A DNA stretch of 64,000 bases from Brevibacillus reuszeri (GCF_002897295.1 NZ_BEXF01000006.1:62001-126000), one strand, 5' to 3'. Numbered from the stretch's first letter, positions 17,977 through 28,847 are shown. The notes: a model not told the origin generated them from the sequence alone. Numbers and translations: made by a program.

Positions 17977-18834
17977 ATGACGCACTCACAAGAGAACAAA
18001 GGAGAGTCCACAGCCGCATTGGAAAAAGACATTCATACGGACTTTAAAAAGGAAATGACCTACGGTGATTACTTGCAGCTGGATAAGATCTTGTCCAGTC
18101 AGGTCATGCAATCTACACATCATGATGAAATGCTGTTTATCATCATCCACCAGGTCAGTGAGCTTTGGATGAAACAAATTAGGCATGAGCTCGGTGCCGC
18201 TATGGAGAGTATTCGCAATCAGGAATTGGAGCCAGCTTTCAAAATGTTCTCACGAGTTTCACGAATTCAGCAGCAGCTCATCAAATCATGGGATGTCCTC
18301 TCGACTCTGACTCCTGCTGATTACATGCAGTTCAGAGACAAATTAGGCCACTCCTCTGGGTTCCAATCGTATCAAAACAGGCTAATTGAATTTATGCTTG
18401 GCTACAAAAACAGCCATGTTCTCGCTGTGTATCAGCATGATTCAGAATTGTATGCTCAAATGAACAGCGCGTTGCAAGCGCCAAGCATTTACGATGCTTC
18501 TATCATGGCGATGGCAGAGCGCGGCTTGCCAATCGACCCCAAATGTCTGAATCGCGATTGGTCTGAGCCATATCAGCCAAATGAGAGTGTCGAGCAGGCG
18601 TGGCTTACTGTATATCGGAATGTCAATCAGTACTGGGATCTATATGAGCTGGCTGAAAAGCTGGTAGACATCGCAAGTCAGCAGCAGCAGTGGCGCTTTA
18701 ACCATATGACAACGGTGGAGCGGATTATTGGTCAAAAGCCGGGAACAGGCGGCTCCTCAGGGGTAAACTATTTGCGAAGAGCTTTGGATCATCGTTTTTT
18801 CCCGGAGCTATGGAGCTTGCGCACACAGCTGTAA
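17977..18834 (+). CDS. kynA: Tryptophan 2,3-dioxygenase
   Basis: A 285-residue haem enzyme that oxidises L-tryptophan to N-formylkynurenine, the first step of the kynurenine pathway. Signatures are [15 protein letters not shown] near residue 50, [20 protein letters not shown] near residue 110 and [20 protein letters not shown] followed by [12 protein letters not shown] at the C-terminus. The GTGGSSG loop closes over the substrate, and the His in WRFNHM corresponds to the haem ligand. AAGGGGAGGT gives a good ribosome site. No other kynurenine gene (kynB, kynU) is nearby. A strong terminator follows. Confidence 0.95.
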   Translation: MTHSQENKGESTAALEKDIHTDFKKEMTYGDYLQLDKILSSQVMQSTHHDEMLFIIIHQVSELWMKQIRHELGAAMESIRNQELEPAFKMFSRVSRIQQQLIKSWDVLSTLTPADYMQFRDKLGHSSGFQSYQNRLIEFMLGYKNSHVLAVYQHDSELYAQMNSALQAPSIYDASIMAMAERGLPIDPKCLNRDWSEPYQPNESVEQAWLTVYRNVNQYWDLYELAEKLVDIASQQQQWRFNHMTTVERIIGQKPGTGGSSGVNYLRRALDHRFFPELWSLRTQL

Positions 18835-18852
18835 TAAGCAATGGAATACAGA

Positions 18853-18897
18853 AGACCGGTCTAAAACATTCTCACGCATGTTTTAGACCGGTCTTTT
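18853..18897 (+). terminator. Strong terminator after kynA
   Basis: A perfect 16-bp stem AGACCGGTCTAAAACA / TGTTTTAGACCGGTCT with a 10-base loop, followed by TTT beyond the paired bases. The repeated AGACCGGTCT within each arm is itself palindromic. Confidence 0.9.
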
Positions 18898-19129
18898 TGT
18901 GTTGTTATCACGAAAGACTATCTTGTACGCGAATGTGACATTGGGTGTTATATCGATCAGCTCTATACTTGGGAAGAAAGAGAGCTTGCAACTAGTACTC
19001 AATCCTCATGTTTTCACATACTTTACCTATTATTGGGACCAAATACCCTTTATTTCCCAAAGTCTGTATGGTTATTATTTTTTGAGATAGCCTATTATTT
19101 AGAAAAAGCGGAAATGGAGTGACAATTGG

Positions 19130-20230
19130 ATGGAGACAATGAAGCCGCCAATGGAAGAATTATACGCAGCACAGCTTAGTGCGCTCAGATCCAATGATAC
19201 TGGTGCCAAACCACCGAACTGGCTGATGTCACCGAAAGCGGTTCGTGACTTTATACTTGGGACGGATAAGCCACTTACATACGAAGGTGAAAAGATCGAA
19301 ATCACAAAGAAATTTTACGGGGATGACGTCCTCATCGAACGAGCTATCGTTACACTGGCAGGAAATCGCGGCTTGATGCTGGTAGGTGAGCCAGGTACTG
19401 CCAAAACGATGCTGAGTGAGCTGTTGTCAGCAGCAATATCCGGAACGAGTACGAATACGATTCAAGGTACAGCGGGTACAACCGAGGATATGATCAAATA
19501 CTCCTGGAATTATGCAATGCTACTGGACAAAGGACCTTCGCTGCAAGCGCTAGTGCCGTCGCCGCTTTATACGGGCATGAACAAGGGGATCATTACCCGT
19601 TTTGAAGAGATTACGCGATGCCCATTTGAGGTTCAGGACGTTTTGATCAGTATTTTGAGTGATAAAGTTATGAACATACCAGAAATGGAAGATGGCATTA
19701 TATTTGCGAAGCCTGGCTTCAATATTATTGCCACAGCCAATCTGCGAGACAAAGGCGTGAATGAAATGAGCAGCGCCTTAAAGCGTCGATTTAATTTCGA
19801 GACGATCTCGCCGATTAATCATGTCAAAATGGAAGCGCAAATCATTGAATCCCAAGCAAAAATGCTTCTTAAGCAAAGTGGTGTCGATATCGAAATCGAT
19901 CGTGATGTGGTTGAAATTTTGGCAACGACCTTTATGGAGCTGCGCACTGGCGAAACAAAGGAAGGCTACAAAATTGATTCCCCGCAGTCAGTCATGAGTA
20001 CAGCCGAGGCAGTATCAGTCTACGTCCAGAGTGCAATGACGTCCCATTACTACGAAAACAAACCCATTTCCTTGGAGCGTCTCGTACAAAACATGCTGGG
20101 CGCAGTGGTGAAAGAAAACCAAAAGGACGCAAGCATCCTAAAAACGTACTTTACCAAAGTGGTTAAAGAACGGGCAAAGGAAGAGGGACTATGGGGAGCA
20201 TATTACAACGAGAAGAAATGGATCAGATAA
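19130..20230 (+). CDS. MoxR-type AAA+ ATPase, YehL-like
   Basis: A 366-residue AAA+ ATPase. Walker A is GEPGTAKT at about residues 85-92. Sensor and arginine-finger regions follow (IIATANLRDKGVNEMSSALK, with KRRFNFETI). MoxR ATPases work as chaperone-like remodellers together with VWA-domain partners. The downstream genes (DUF5682, VWA, DUF4132, SWIM) match the E. coli yehL-yehM-yehP-yehI-yehQ set, which places this in the YehL subfamily. The ATG lies 10 bases after GGAGT and overlaps the next gene by about 40 bases. The cellular role of this subfamily is unknown. Confidence 0.85.
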   Translation: METMKPPMEELYAAQLSALRSNDTGAKPPNWLMSPKAVRDFILGTDKPLTYEGEKIEITKKFYGDDVLIERAIVTLAGNRGLMLVGEPGTAKTMLSELLSAAISGTSTNTIQGTAGTTEDMIKYSWNYAMLLDKGPSLQALVPSPLYTGMNKGIITRFEEITRCPFEVQDVLISILSDKVMNIPEMEDGIIFAKPGFNIIATANLRDKGVNEMSSALKRRFNFETISPINHVKMEAQIIESQAKMLLKQSGVDIEIDRDVVEILATTFMELRTGETKEGYKIDSPQSVMSTAEAVSVYVQSAMTSHYYENKPISLERLVQNMLGAVVKENQKDASILKTYFTKVVKERAKEEGLWGAYYNEKKWIR

Positions 20231-22572
20231 ACAAGCTGGCAGCAGAAGAGGTTTATAACCTGAACAAGCAAGTCGTTTATTTTCCAATCAGGCATCATAG
20301 TCCAGCTTGTTCCTTCCATTTAAAGAAAACGATTGAAGCCTATCAACCTACGATCATATTGATTGAAGGACCGGATAATAGTAATCACTTGATCCCGATA
20401 TTAGCGAATGACCAGACACAGCCCCCGGTGAGTATTTATTACGCATACACCACAGAAGAACGTAAATATGTCTGCTATTTCCCTTTCCTGTCGTATTCAC
20501 CAGAGTACGTGGCATTACTAGAAGCGAAGCGCCTGCAAATTCCAGCTGCTTTCATTGATCTTGGATACGGGAGCAGGCTGGAGAGCCTAGAAGACGGTCA
20601 CGATTTGAAAAAGCACAATGAGAAACAGTCGTATCACGATGAGCGCATGCTGTCGGGGTCCTCGTTTATTCAGCAGCTATGTGCGACGCTGAAATGTCGC
20701 AATTTCGACGAGCTGTGGGAAAAGGTATTTGAAATCGAAGGCATCCGCAAAACAACAGCCGATTTCGTCAAGGAAGTGTTTGCTTACTGCTACTTGTCAC
20801 GCAAATGCTATGACGATGCTGCATTAGAGGCAGAGGGTGACCTGATCCGTGAAGCACACATGCGAAAAAAGATTGAAGAAGCCAAACAAAAGCATGACAG
20901 AATCCTCGTCGTAACCGGGGGTTTTCATACATACGGATTGATCGAGAACCGCTCCACTACCTACACGGTGAAAAAAGCAAAGGAAGAAAAGGTGTATCCG
21001 ATGGTATACACCTATCAGGAAGCCGATCAATTAAACGGCTACGCCAGTGGGATGCCGTTCGTCCATTACTACGAAAATGTATGGCGTGCGCTGGAGAAGA
21101 AGGAGAGCGCCCCATTTACGAAGAGTGCACTCACCTATTTGCCCCATCTGCTAAAAAAGCTGCGCGATAAAGATGAAAGCAACTCCACAGCAGATGCCAT
21201 CGAAGCTTACAGCTTGATGAGTGGCTTAGCTGTGATGCGTGAGAAATCAGAGGGTGGCGCATACGAGCTGCTTGATTCCGTACTGTCGGCTTTTACAAAA
21301 GGGGAAAGATCTATTGCTACGATTCAGCCGATAGAGGCCCTCAGAGAGCTCATGACGGGCGATGGGATCGGTCAGGTAGCCAAAAACGATCTGGATGTGC
21401 CGATTGTTCGCGATTGCAAGGAAAAGTGCAAGACGCACAAGCTGCAAATATCGACCACTGGTCGTAACCAAAAAATATTGGAGCTGTATGCGAAAAAGAC
21501 GCATCGTCAGGCAAGTCATTTTTTTCATTGCATGCAGTTTTTAGGAACCGAATTTTGTCAAAAGGAAGCCGGTCCCGACTGGATGAACTACAAGCATGTC
21601 AATCTCGTGCGGGAAACGTGGCGTTATGGGTATTCCTCGTACGTGGAGGCACGCTTGATCGAGGCTTCTATCTACGGAGGAACGGTGCAGGAAGCAGCTG
21701 CCCAAAAGCTGGAGGATATGGTGAAGGAGCTGCCGCAGCATCAAAGTCATGAGCTGGCAAAGTGGCTGCTGCAAGCCATTGTCATGGGTCTGGAAGATCT
21801 CGGTGAACGGTTGTTCGAGCTGGTGGGGCAATCGGTCAAGCAGGACGGACATTTTTTATCCTTGTGTCAAACGCTCAAGGTGCTCACGATTCTGCATGAG
21901 CAAAAGCGCTTATTTGGTCTAAAGGAAACGGCCCGACTGGAGCGGCTCGTTGATGATGTCTACTATGAGGCAGTAACGAAAATTGCCTTGCAATCCAATC
22001 CCCATCCAGACGAATGGAGTCAGGTTGCAGAGCAGCTCAAGTTCCTTTATACGATAACTGAACAGAAGCAAGCGGAAGGCTCGCGGGAAATTTTTAGCGA
22101 TCAGCTACAGGAACTACTGCACAGTGACCAGCTGCCAGCAAATCTCGTGGGAGTCGTGACAGCGATCTTGTGCAATTTGGCAGTGCTTGCGCGCGAAGAG
22201 GTCTCTCGCCGTGCCCGAGCGTATATGCTAGGAACTCCTGATCAGATTTTGCATACGGCTCCTTATCTCCAAGGGGTGTTTCTCGTCGCTCGCGACTATC
22301 TTTTTTACGAGGATGCGCTGCTGAACGATCTGAACCAAATGATTAGCTCCATCAGCTACGATGATTTTGTTCAGGTCGTCCCTGAGCTGCGCCTTGCTTT
22401 CACTTATTTTAGTCCCATGGAAATTATCATGCTCTCCGAGAAAGTAGCCGCACTGTTCGAGACTCCTGTTGAAGACGTATTGAGTCCGTTTGTCGATGAG
22501 AAAACCATGCGAGAGGCACGTCGGCTGGACCTGGGAATCAAGGAGGAATTTGCCAAATGGAACCTCATCTAA
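20191..22572 (+). CDS. DUF5682 family protein, YehM-like
   Basis: A 793-residue cytoplasmic protein. The N-terminal third has the family signatures FPIRHHSPACSFHLK (about residues 30-44), IEGPDNSNHLIPIL and VVTGGFHTYGL near residue 245; paired His and the GGFHT motif suggest an enzyme-like, possibly metal-binding, ChaN/TraB-like core. The remainder is helical. It overlaps the ATPase gene by 40 bases and the VWA gene by 16, so the three are translationally coupled. The ATG at 20218 is an alternative start. Function is not known; co-occurrence with MoxR and VWA partners is the main clue. Confidence 0.82.
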   Translation: MGSILQREEMDQINKLAAEEVYNLNKQVVYFPIRHHSPACSFHLKKTIEAYQPTIILIEGPDNSNHLIPILANDQTQPPVSIYYAYTTEERKYVCYFPFLSYSPEYVALLEAKRLQIPAAFIDLGYGSRLESLEDGHDLKKHNEKQSYHDERMLSGSSFIQQLCATLKCRNFDELWEKVFEIEGIRKTTADFVKEVFAYCYLSRKCYDDAALEAEGDLIREAHMRKKIEEAKQKHDRILVVTGGFHTYGLIENRSTTYTVKKAKEEKVYPMVYTYQEADQLNGYASGMPFVHYYENVWRALEKKESAPFTKSALTYLPHLLKKLRDKDESNSTADAIEAYSLMSGLAVMREKSEGGAYELLDSVLSAFTKGERSIATIQPIEALRELMTGDGIGQVAKNDLDVPIVRDCKEKCKTHKLQISTTGRNQKILELYAKKTHRQASHFFHCMQFLGTEFCQKEAGPDWMNYKHVNLVRETWRYGYSSYVEARLIEASIYGGTVQEAAAQKLEDMVKELPQHQSHELAKWLLQAIVMGLEDLGERLFELVGQSVKQDGHFLSLCQTLKVLTILHEQKRLFGLKETARLERLVDDVYYEAVTKIALQSNPHPDEWSQVAEQLKFLYTITEQKQAEGSREIFSDQLQELLHSDQLPANLVGVVTAILCNLAVLAREEVSRRARAYMLGTPDQILHTAPYLQGVFLVARDYLFYEDALLNDLNQMISSISYDDFVQVVPELRLAFTYFSPMEIIMLSEKVAALFETPVEDVLSPFVDEKTMREARRLDLGIKEEFAKWNLI

Positions 22573-23696
22573 GCCGGGAAGCTCTCAACCGATGGCGCTT
22601 GCTGCTCGGATCGCATGCCGAAGATTCGCTACAAAGCTCGGAGCATTTTTCAGCCCAAGATTTTTCGTATCAGGAATTGGATTCGATCCTGGATTTTCTA
22701 TACAGCAGAGAGTATGGAGAGGATCAGGGCTATCGCAAAGAGGGCGGGAGGGGCGATTCACAGCTGACCGTCCCGACTTGGCTCGGCAAGGTCAGGAAGC
22801 TCTTTCCGAAAAAAACAGTGGAAATCCTCGAGAAGCAGGCACTCGACAGATACGGCATGACCGAGCTGTTAACCGATAAAAAGGTATTGGAAAAGCTTGA
22901 ACCCAACATGACGCTGTTAAAAAACATTTTGCAATTCAAGGGCAGGATGAAAGGCGAGGTCGTAAAAAGCGCCAAGGAAATCGTTCGTCAGGTCGTTGAG
23001 GATTTGCGGCGAAAGCTGGAATCGGAGGTACAGACGAGTATTGTCGGAAAGCGCAATCGTCACAGGCGCGGGTATACCAAAACAATGCGAAATTTGGATG
23101 TGCATAAAACGATTCGCAAAAACCTGAAAAACTATGACCGCAAAAAGAATCGCTTCGTCATCGATGATCTCTATTTTCACAGCAACATCCAGCATCACAA
23201 CAAGTGGAACGTCGTCATTGTCGTGGATGAAAGCGGCAGTATGATGGATTCGGTCATTTACAGTGCGGTTATGGCGAGCATTTTTTACAAGCTAGCGGCG
23301 TTGAAGACGCATCTCGTCATCTTTGATACAAAGGTAGTCGATTTAAGCAATCGCCTGGATGATCCGGTAGATGTGCTGATGAGCGTGCAGCTGGGTGGGG
23401 GGACTCATATTGCACAAGCTCTCAAATACGGAAAATCCTTGCTTGAAAATCCTGCCAAGACCATCTTCATCCTGGTCAGCGATCTGGAGGAAGGCTATCC
23501 GATCAAAGAAATGTATCGCCAGAGCAAGGAAATCATCGACTCAGGTTGTAAATTTTTAGTGCTCACCGCGCTTGATTTTGAAGGGAACGCCACGTACAAC
23601 AGACATGCCGCACGCGTCCTGGCTGATATGGGAGCGAATGTGGCTGCGATTACACCGAACGAGCTGTCACAATGGATTGGGAAGATCATTAAATAA
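22557..23696 (+). CDS. VWA domain protein, YehP-like
   Basis: A 379-residue protein with a C-terminal von Willebrand A domain (about residues 215-375) that keeps the metal-ion-dependent adhesion site: DESGSMMDS near residue 223, a Thr in GGGTHIAQAL, and VSDLEEGYP. The N-terminal half is basic and helical. VWA proteins are the usual partners of MoxR ATPases and are thought to recruit or present targets. AAGGAGGAA lies before the ATG inside the upstream gene. It is intracellular, with no signal peptide. Confidence 0.87.
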   Translation: MEPHLSREALNRWRLLLGSHAEDSLQSSEHFSAQDFSYQELDSILDFLYSREYGEDQGYRKEGGRGDSQLTVPTWLGKVRKLFPKKTVEILEKQALDRYGMTELLTDKKVLEKLEPNMTLLKNILQFKGRMKGEVVKSAKEIVRQVVEDLRRKLESEVQTSIVGKRNRHRRGYTKTMRNLDVHKTIRKNLKNYDRKKNRFVIDDLYFHSNIQHHNKWNVVIVVDESGSMMDSVIYSAVMASIFYKLAALKTHLVIFDTKVVDLSNRLDDPVDVLMSVQLGGGTHIAQALKYGKSLLENPAKTIFILVSDLEEGYPIKEMYRQSKEIIDSGCKFLVLTALDFEGNATYNRHAARVLADMGANVAAITPNELSQWIGKIIK

Positions 23697-23724
23697 GCGA
23701 GGGAAGATAGAGGAGGAGATTGAA

Positions 23725-26700
23725 TTGGTACTGCGTAAAACAGTCGCTGATCCACTTACGAAACGATTTGTAGAAGAGTATATAAACATTGGGCACGTTA
23801 ACAGCCAGCTGCATGATCAGATCGCTGACTACGTGACTGGTGAAACCGATGTATGCCCGCCTATCGAGGCCAATCAGCGGTTTTATGGCTATTCAGTTAT
23901 GACCCAGCTCGACAGGCTGAAAAAAAGCGGAGATGAGCGGGCTTTTTTCCGTGCGGCAGAGCTGGTGTACCGGGCAAGCCATCGTTTTTATGAAAAGCAA
24001 GACGTCATGGAGAAATGCTTCTGGGATGCGATTAAACTGCGAAAGCTAAACGACGCTTCCAAAAGGCGCGCTTCCAAAGAGGAAGAAGCTTTCGAAGCTA
24101 TGAAAAAAACGGTCGAGCATTTCGGACTCCCTATTTTCAGTGAGTTTATGGTGAAGGCTGCTGAGGATTATCGCGCCAGTATCAACCGTGACTATAATTC
24201 CGTATTCGAGCGGGCGAACCACTTGCTGCTCATTGCGTACGCTTATGAAATTTCGCCTACACTGCTGGAAGAAGCGAAGCAAAAGCTGGAGCCGATCTAC
24301 TATCATCTCGTTACTGGAGACGAGAAAGCGTACATCAACCAATTATGGAATCTGGCAAAAAACATCACGATGCTGCAAATCAACAGCAATCATTCGGTCA
24401 CAATTGAAGTGTTGCCCCCGGCATTTTTAAAAGAGAAAAGAGCGCAGATTCGGGAAACCTATTTCCCTGACGAGATCGTAAACGAAGGCTCTGTCTTGAA
24501 CGACAAGCACAAGAAGCGTTATATGGAGATGATACTTAGCCTGGTGTACTACCGCGTGCACGTCGCGGGAGGGATTGAAGCTTTCCTTGCACAGTCAGAT
24601 AAAAAGGATCGCGAGCTGCTTTCTGTCTTGACCATTCTCATGGAGCTTTTCCCACTAGATGTATTGGCGCAGGATGTACAATTGGCTGAGCTCGTACAGA
24701 TTGACGAGCCGTACTTATTGCTACTGCAGCTGCGAAATCACCTTACTTCCGCGCCAGTTTCTTGGCGAGAGCTGGATGAATTGACGGTGGCGAACATCGA
24801 CAAGACAAGACGGGCTTTCGAACTGACCACGCTTCCGATCATTAAGGGCTATCTGTTCAAAATAATGCAAGCCGAAGGTATCGATCTATCGGATCAGGAG
24901 CATTCCCTGGAGACGATCATTTTAGACTCGCTTCGCCGGTTGAAAGGGACAACCAAGCTCGCCAGCTTCCTGCAAGGTACTTGCACGCTTGAAGAGGTGT
25001 TGGGTTCATCCCATCTAGAGGACATGCAGCGAGTAGGACGGCAGATGTATTTGCTTAGTTTTTTGTCTATCGAGCACCCATTTATTCAGCGATTGCTCCA
25101 ATTTTTTAGCAATTATGTCGATAAGTCTTCTCGTAAGGTCGGTCTTTTCTGCTTTGCTCATGCGTTTCAGGACCAACTGGGCAGTCTCGTTGATTTTTTC
25201 CGGAGTGACGAGGACATAGACCTGCAAAAGCTTGTCGTTCAGATATTGGAAAGCAAGGGCTCGTATTATTACTACACACAGGTCAACGAAGAGAACTATG
25301 CGACTCTGATTAAAAAGTGCCCAGAAATCTGCCTGGCCTCTTTTGGACAGTTTGATACGGAAGTCCGGATGTTCGTATTGGAGACCATGCTAGCGCAAAA
25401 GGAATCCTTGCCAGTTGATCTAAGAAATCAAGCCATATTGCTCGGAATGGGAGATACCTCGAAGAAGGTGTCGGCGATTGCGAACGCAGAATTCCTCCTG
25501 CAAAAGGATAAGGAGCTGTACGTGCACGTCTACACCACGGAGAAAAAAGCAAAAGTGAAAGAGCTGGCATTGGATGCTATCCGTGGGCTGGAAGATAGCA
25601 AAGAAATTTTCCAGGAGCTGCTTGCAAAAGAGAAAAACAACAAATTCAAAACGCTGCTGCAAGCCTTTGTGGATTCAGAGGAAAGCGGACCTGACGCAAG
25701 CCTGTCTAATCTCGGGAATCTGGTCGATAAGCGGAAATTGGTACGAATCAAATGGCTTCCTCTCGATCTGCTTCCTGCTCTTTGCGACATGGAAGGCAAC
25801 GAGCTCGGCAGAGAAGTGATGGAGTACATTTTGACGAGCTCTATCGAAGCGCAAACAGCGCCGAATCCTCGCGTCCTTGAACTGAAGGAGCACTTGTCTG
25901 CGGCGTCACTGGCTGATTTTACAGCAGAGGTTCTGCGCGCATGGCTGGATAATGGAGCTGTCGCAAAAGAAAAATGGGTCATGCCGCTTTGCATCGCATT
26001 TGGCGACCGACGCAGTGTCGATACGATTGGACAGATGATCAAAGACTGGACCGATCATTCACGCGGAGCATTGGCTTCGGATGGCGTTCGCGCGCTGTCG
26101 TTTTCCGACGACCTGGCTGCCTTGCGCATCATTGACCACACGAAGAGATCCATCAAGAACAAACAAGTGAAAAATGCAGCAGAGGAAGCATTGAACATGG
26201 CTGCCACGAACCAGAACATCTCGACAGAAGAGCTTGAGGACCGATTGGTAACACAGCTTGGCTTTGATGCTTCCGGCAAGCAGGTATTTGACTACGGGGA
26301 TCGCACCTTCACGGTCAAAGTAAACAATGAGCTGGAGCTAGAGGTTATCAACGATAGTACAGGAAAAGCTGTGAAAAATTTGCCTGCACCGTCTGCGAAA
26401 GACGATCAGCAAAAGGCGGAAGAGGCACGGGCTACATTTGCTCTGTTGAAAAAGGATTTGAAAAATCTGGTCAAAATTCAATCGCTTCGCCTCGAGGAAT
26501 TCCTGTCCAAGGCGCGCTTCTGGTCTACTGTAGCGTGGAAGCAGCTTTTTGTAGAAAACGTGCTCATGCAAAAGTTTGCGATCGGACTCGTCTGGGGTGT
26601 TTACCAGGATGGAAAGCTCGTCGATACGTTCCGTTACATGGACGATGGCACGTTTAACACTGTGGATGAAGACGAATATGAGCTTGCAGATGGCCAGCTT

Positions 26701-27189
26701 ATCGGCTTGATTCACCCGCTGGAGCTGGAGTCAGATACACTTGCTGGCTGGCGCACGCAGCTGGAAGATTACGAAATTACGCAACCATTTGATCAATTGA
26801 ATCGTGAAGCGTTTCTGCCGACAGAGGAAGAGCTGAAGGTCCATGCCATCCTGCGTTTGCCTCAGGATTCGTACACGCCTACGACCTTTGCTAAAACGAT
26901 GGAAAAATTCGGTTGGACAAAAGGAATCCCACAAGATGCCGGATTCTATTATGAGTTCCACAAAGTGTACGGGGATATTGTGGCAGAGCTTAAAATTAGC
27001 GGTGCGAGCATTTCGTACTATGACGGCATGGAGGATATCCAGCTGGAGGAGCTCGCCTTTTATTCAGCGAAAGACAATCAGTACCGCTATCATTACTACC
27101 AACCGACAGAGCGGATCAAGCTCACGGAGATACCTGCCCGCGTTTTCAGTGAAACCGTTTATGATGTGACACGGGCAGCAGGCAAGTAG
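23725..27189 (+). CDS. DUF4132 domain protein, YehI/MolR-like
   Basis: A giant cytoplasmic protein of 1154 residues from the TTG at 23725, which follows AGGAGGAGA; the open frame runs further upstream into the VWA gene, but that part is an overlap artefact. The middle part is made of HEAT-like helical repeats. The C-terminal ~250 residues carry the DUF4132 module, with GLVWGVYQDGKLVDTFRYMD and DGTFNTVDEDEYEL, and an acidic HPLELESDTLAGW stretch. E. coli YehI and MolR share the module. The stop is 2 bases before the next ATG. It is probably a scaffold or recognition subunit of the MoxR/VWA system; the biochemical role is unknown. Confidence 0.85.
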   Translation: MVLRKTVADPLTKRFVEEYINIGHVNSQLHDQIADYVTGETDVCPPIEANQRFYGYSVMTQLDRLKKSGDERAFFRAAELVYRASHRFYEKQDVMEKCFWDAIKLRKLNDASKRRASKEEEAFEAMKKTVEHFGLPIFSEFMVKAAEDYRASINRDYNSVFERANHLLLIAYAYEISPTLLEEAKQKLEPIYYHLVTGDEKAYINQLWNLAKNITMLQINSNHSVTIEVLPPAFLKEKRAQIRETYFPDEIVNEGSVLNDKHKKRYMEMILSLVYYRVHVAGGIEAFLAQSDKKDRELLSVLTILMELFPLDVLAQDVQLAELVQIDEPYLLLLQLRNHLTSAPVSWRELDELTVANIDKTRRAFELTTLPIIKGYLFKIMQAEGIDLSDQEHSLETIILDSLRRLKGTTKLASFLQGTCTLEEVLGSSHLEDMQRVGRQMYLLSFLSIEHPFIQRLLQFFSNYVDKSSRKVGLFCFAHAFQDQLGSLVDFFRSDEDIDLQKLVVQILESKGSYYYYTQVNEENYATLIKKCPEICLASFGQFDTEVRMFVLETMLAQKESLPVDLRNQAILLGMGDTSKKVSAIANAEFLLQKDKELYVHVYTTEKKAKVKELALDAIRGLEDSKEIFQELLAKEKNNKFKTLLQAFVDSEESGPDASLSNLGNLVDKRKLVRIKWLPLDLLPALCDMEGNELGREVMEYILTSSIEAQTAPNPRVLELKEHLSAASLADFTAEVLRAWLDNGAVAKEKWVMPLCIAFGDRRSVDTIGQMIKDWTDHSRGALASDGVRALSFSDDLAALRIIDHTKRSIKNKQVKNAAEEALNMAATNQNISTEELEDRLVTQLGFDASGKQVFDYGDRTFTVKVNNELELEVINDSTGKAVKNLPAPSAKDDQQKAEEARATFALLKKDLKNLVKIQSLRLEEFLSKARFWSTVAWKQLFVENVLMQKFAIGLVWGVYQDGKLVDTFRYMDDGTFNTVDEDEYELADGQLIGLIHPLELESDTLAGWRTQLEDYEITQPFDQLNREAFLPTEEELKVHAILRLPQDSYTPTTFAKTMEKFGWTKGIPQDAGFYYEFHKVYGDIVAELKISGASISYYDGMEDIQLEELAFYSAKDNQYRYHYYQPTERIKLTEIPARVFSETVYDVTRAAGK

Positions 27190-27191
27190 TC

Positions 27192-28847
27192 ATGGCCGAT
27201 TTCAAGACGGATTTCCATCGATTTATTGCTCTTTGTAATGAAGAGTATTTGATTCAATACGCAAACAAAGGCATTTACAATCGTTCGCTCAAAGACATGG
27301 AAAAAGGGATATCGGTTTCCTACGAATTTGCGGATGATTTCGTCGAGTGTGCGCTGTCGGATGACAGCGTATGCCGACTTCATGCAGATATCTCACGGTT
27401 TTCCTGCTCATGCCCCTCCGATAAAATTTGCAAGCATGTGCTGATCGCCATCGTCTACTATAGAGAGAATATGCTCTCTGCGGATATACCCTCTCAGGAG
27501 GGAGAGAGCTATCAGCCCGACTTTGAATGGTTATTGCGTGTAACCCCAGAGCAAATAGCCAAAGCGTTCTCGGCCGCTCAGATTGAAGAAGTTCTTTTTC
27601 GACTGGAATATGATGATGACATCCAAATAGCTGTCACGTCCTTTCTTACAGTGACGATGACCGCGCAAAAAGTAATTGTCACATTTGAGCCTGATTCAGA
27701 AATCGCGAAGACGATGTGCAGCTGCAAGTCAAAAGGTAACTGCATCCACAAGTTGGAAGCCTTGCTGCGCTATCGGCACGCTAATCAGATTGATGACAGT
27801 GCGTCATTACAAGCAACCACCATGGAAGTAAGCTATGACGAGGAAGTAGTCAGGGAAACAAGAGAGCTGATACAGGAAGTGCTTGGCATTGGACTCGCGA
27901 AGCTGCCAAACACGATCTGCACACGGCTAGAACTGTTAGCTATAGCAGCTCATAACGGCAATCTGCCGAATGTGGAAACGGATATACGCGGACTTAATGG
28001 CGACCTGTCTCTTTTCTTTCAGCGGCATGTGCAGTTTTCAAAGGAAGGGCTGCTTGAAAGGCTGACACGGGTTTATCTGGGACTGGTTGCTCTGGAAAAA
28101 GCAGAGCACCATGATCAGAAGAAGCAACTGCTTGGAAGCTTTAAAAGCAAGTACTATACGATCCCGCAGCTGCAATTGTATTCGTTGGGAGCGAATCCTT
28201 GGGAAACACGTTCAGGATACAAGGGAGTTACGTACTACTTTTTCTCGCTAGACGACAAGCGCATATATACGTACACAGAAGCACGTCCGGTTTATTATGA
28301 AGGAAATTCCTTCTCCTATATGAACAGCTATAAAGGAAAATCTCCCTGGAGCGATTTGGTGACGATGGAGGAGCTGTCGAGATCACAGGTTGTCTTGGCG
28401 CACCCCAAAACCAATCGGGAGCAACGTCTTTCCTCCAGTGAGGAAACTGAGCTCACGCTTCAACCAAGGCTGCACATAGAGGATATCGACCTGGGAGAAA
28501 CGCTCCTTCGTGACTGGACGAACATCTCGAGTCTTCGGAGGAGAGATTTGTTTGAACAGTCAACCGATACCATTTTCTTAGTCCTGGCAAAAAAAGTAAG
28601 TCATGTCGAGTTTGATGATGCTACCCAGCAGCTGTCTATCACGATTGAAGATGATCACGGCTATTCATTGGAATTGGTAATTACGTATCAAGAGAAATTT
28701 GCTCGCTCGCTCAATTCTCTGGAACGAAATAAGCGATTGCTGGAACTGTGTGATGTGTTTGTGCTGGTCCAGAATCTAGGGGACAGCTATGTTCCGATCA
28801 GCTTCTTGCAAGGAAGCTCGCTCACCAGTATCAAGCTGGATTTATAA
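27192..28847 (+). CDS. SWIM zinc-finger protein, YehQ-like
   Basis: A 551-residue protein with a SWIM zinc finger near residues 70-82 (SCSCPSDKICKHVLIAIVY, CxC...CxH) and a second similar cluster near residue 176 (MCSCKSKGNCIHKLEALL). SWIM fingers bind zinc and can contact DNA or proteins. The rest is unassigned alpha/beta sequence. It starts 2 bases after the DUF4132 gene and is certainly in the same transcript. The two-finger arrangement and partner genes fit YehQ of E. coli. No enzymatic motif was recognised. Confidence 0.83.
   Translation: MADFKTDFHRFIALCNEEYLIQYANKGIYNRSLKDMEKGISVSYEFADDFVECALSDDSVCRLHADISRFSCSCPSDKICKHVLIAIVYYRENMLSADIPSQEGESYQPDFEWLLRVTPEQIAKAFSAAQIEEVLFRLEYDDDIQIAVTSFLTVTMTAQKVIVTFEPDSEIAKTMCSCKSKGNCIHKLEALLRYRHANQIDDSASLQATTMEVSYDEEVVRETRELIQEVLGIGLAKLPNTICTRLELLAIAAHNGNLPNVETDIRGLNGDLSLFFQRHVQFSKEGLLERLTRVYLGLVALEKAEHHDQKKQLLGSFKSKYYTIPQLQLYSLGANPWETRSGYKGVTYYFFSLDDKRIYTYTEARPVYYEGNSFSYMNSYKGKSPWSDLVTMEELSRSQVVLAHPKTNREQRLSSSEETELTLQPRLHIEDIDLGETLLRDWTNISSLRRRDLFEQSTDTIFLVLAKKVSHVEFDDATQQLSITIEDDHGYSLELVITYQEKFARSLNSLERNKRLLELCDVFVLVQNLGDSYVPISFLQGSSLTSIKLDL

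Noticed and set aside
17808..18047. 79-codon frame overlapping the start of kynA
   Set aside because: No ribosome site, no family pattern, and it overlaps a certain gene in another frame.
18899..19090. 63-codon frame after the kynA terminator
   Set aside because: Hydrophobic random-looking translation, no ribosome site.
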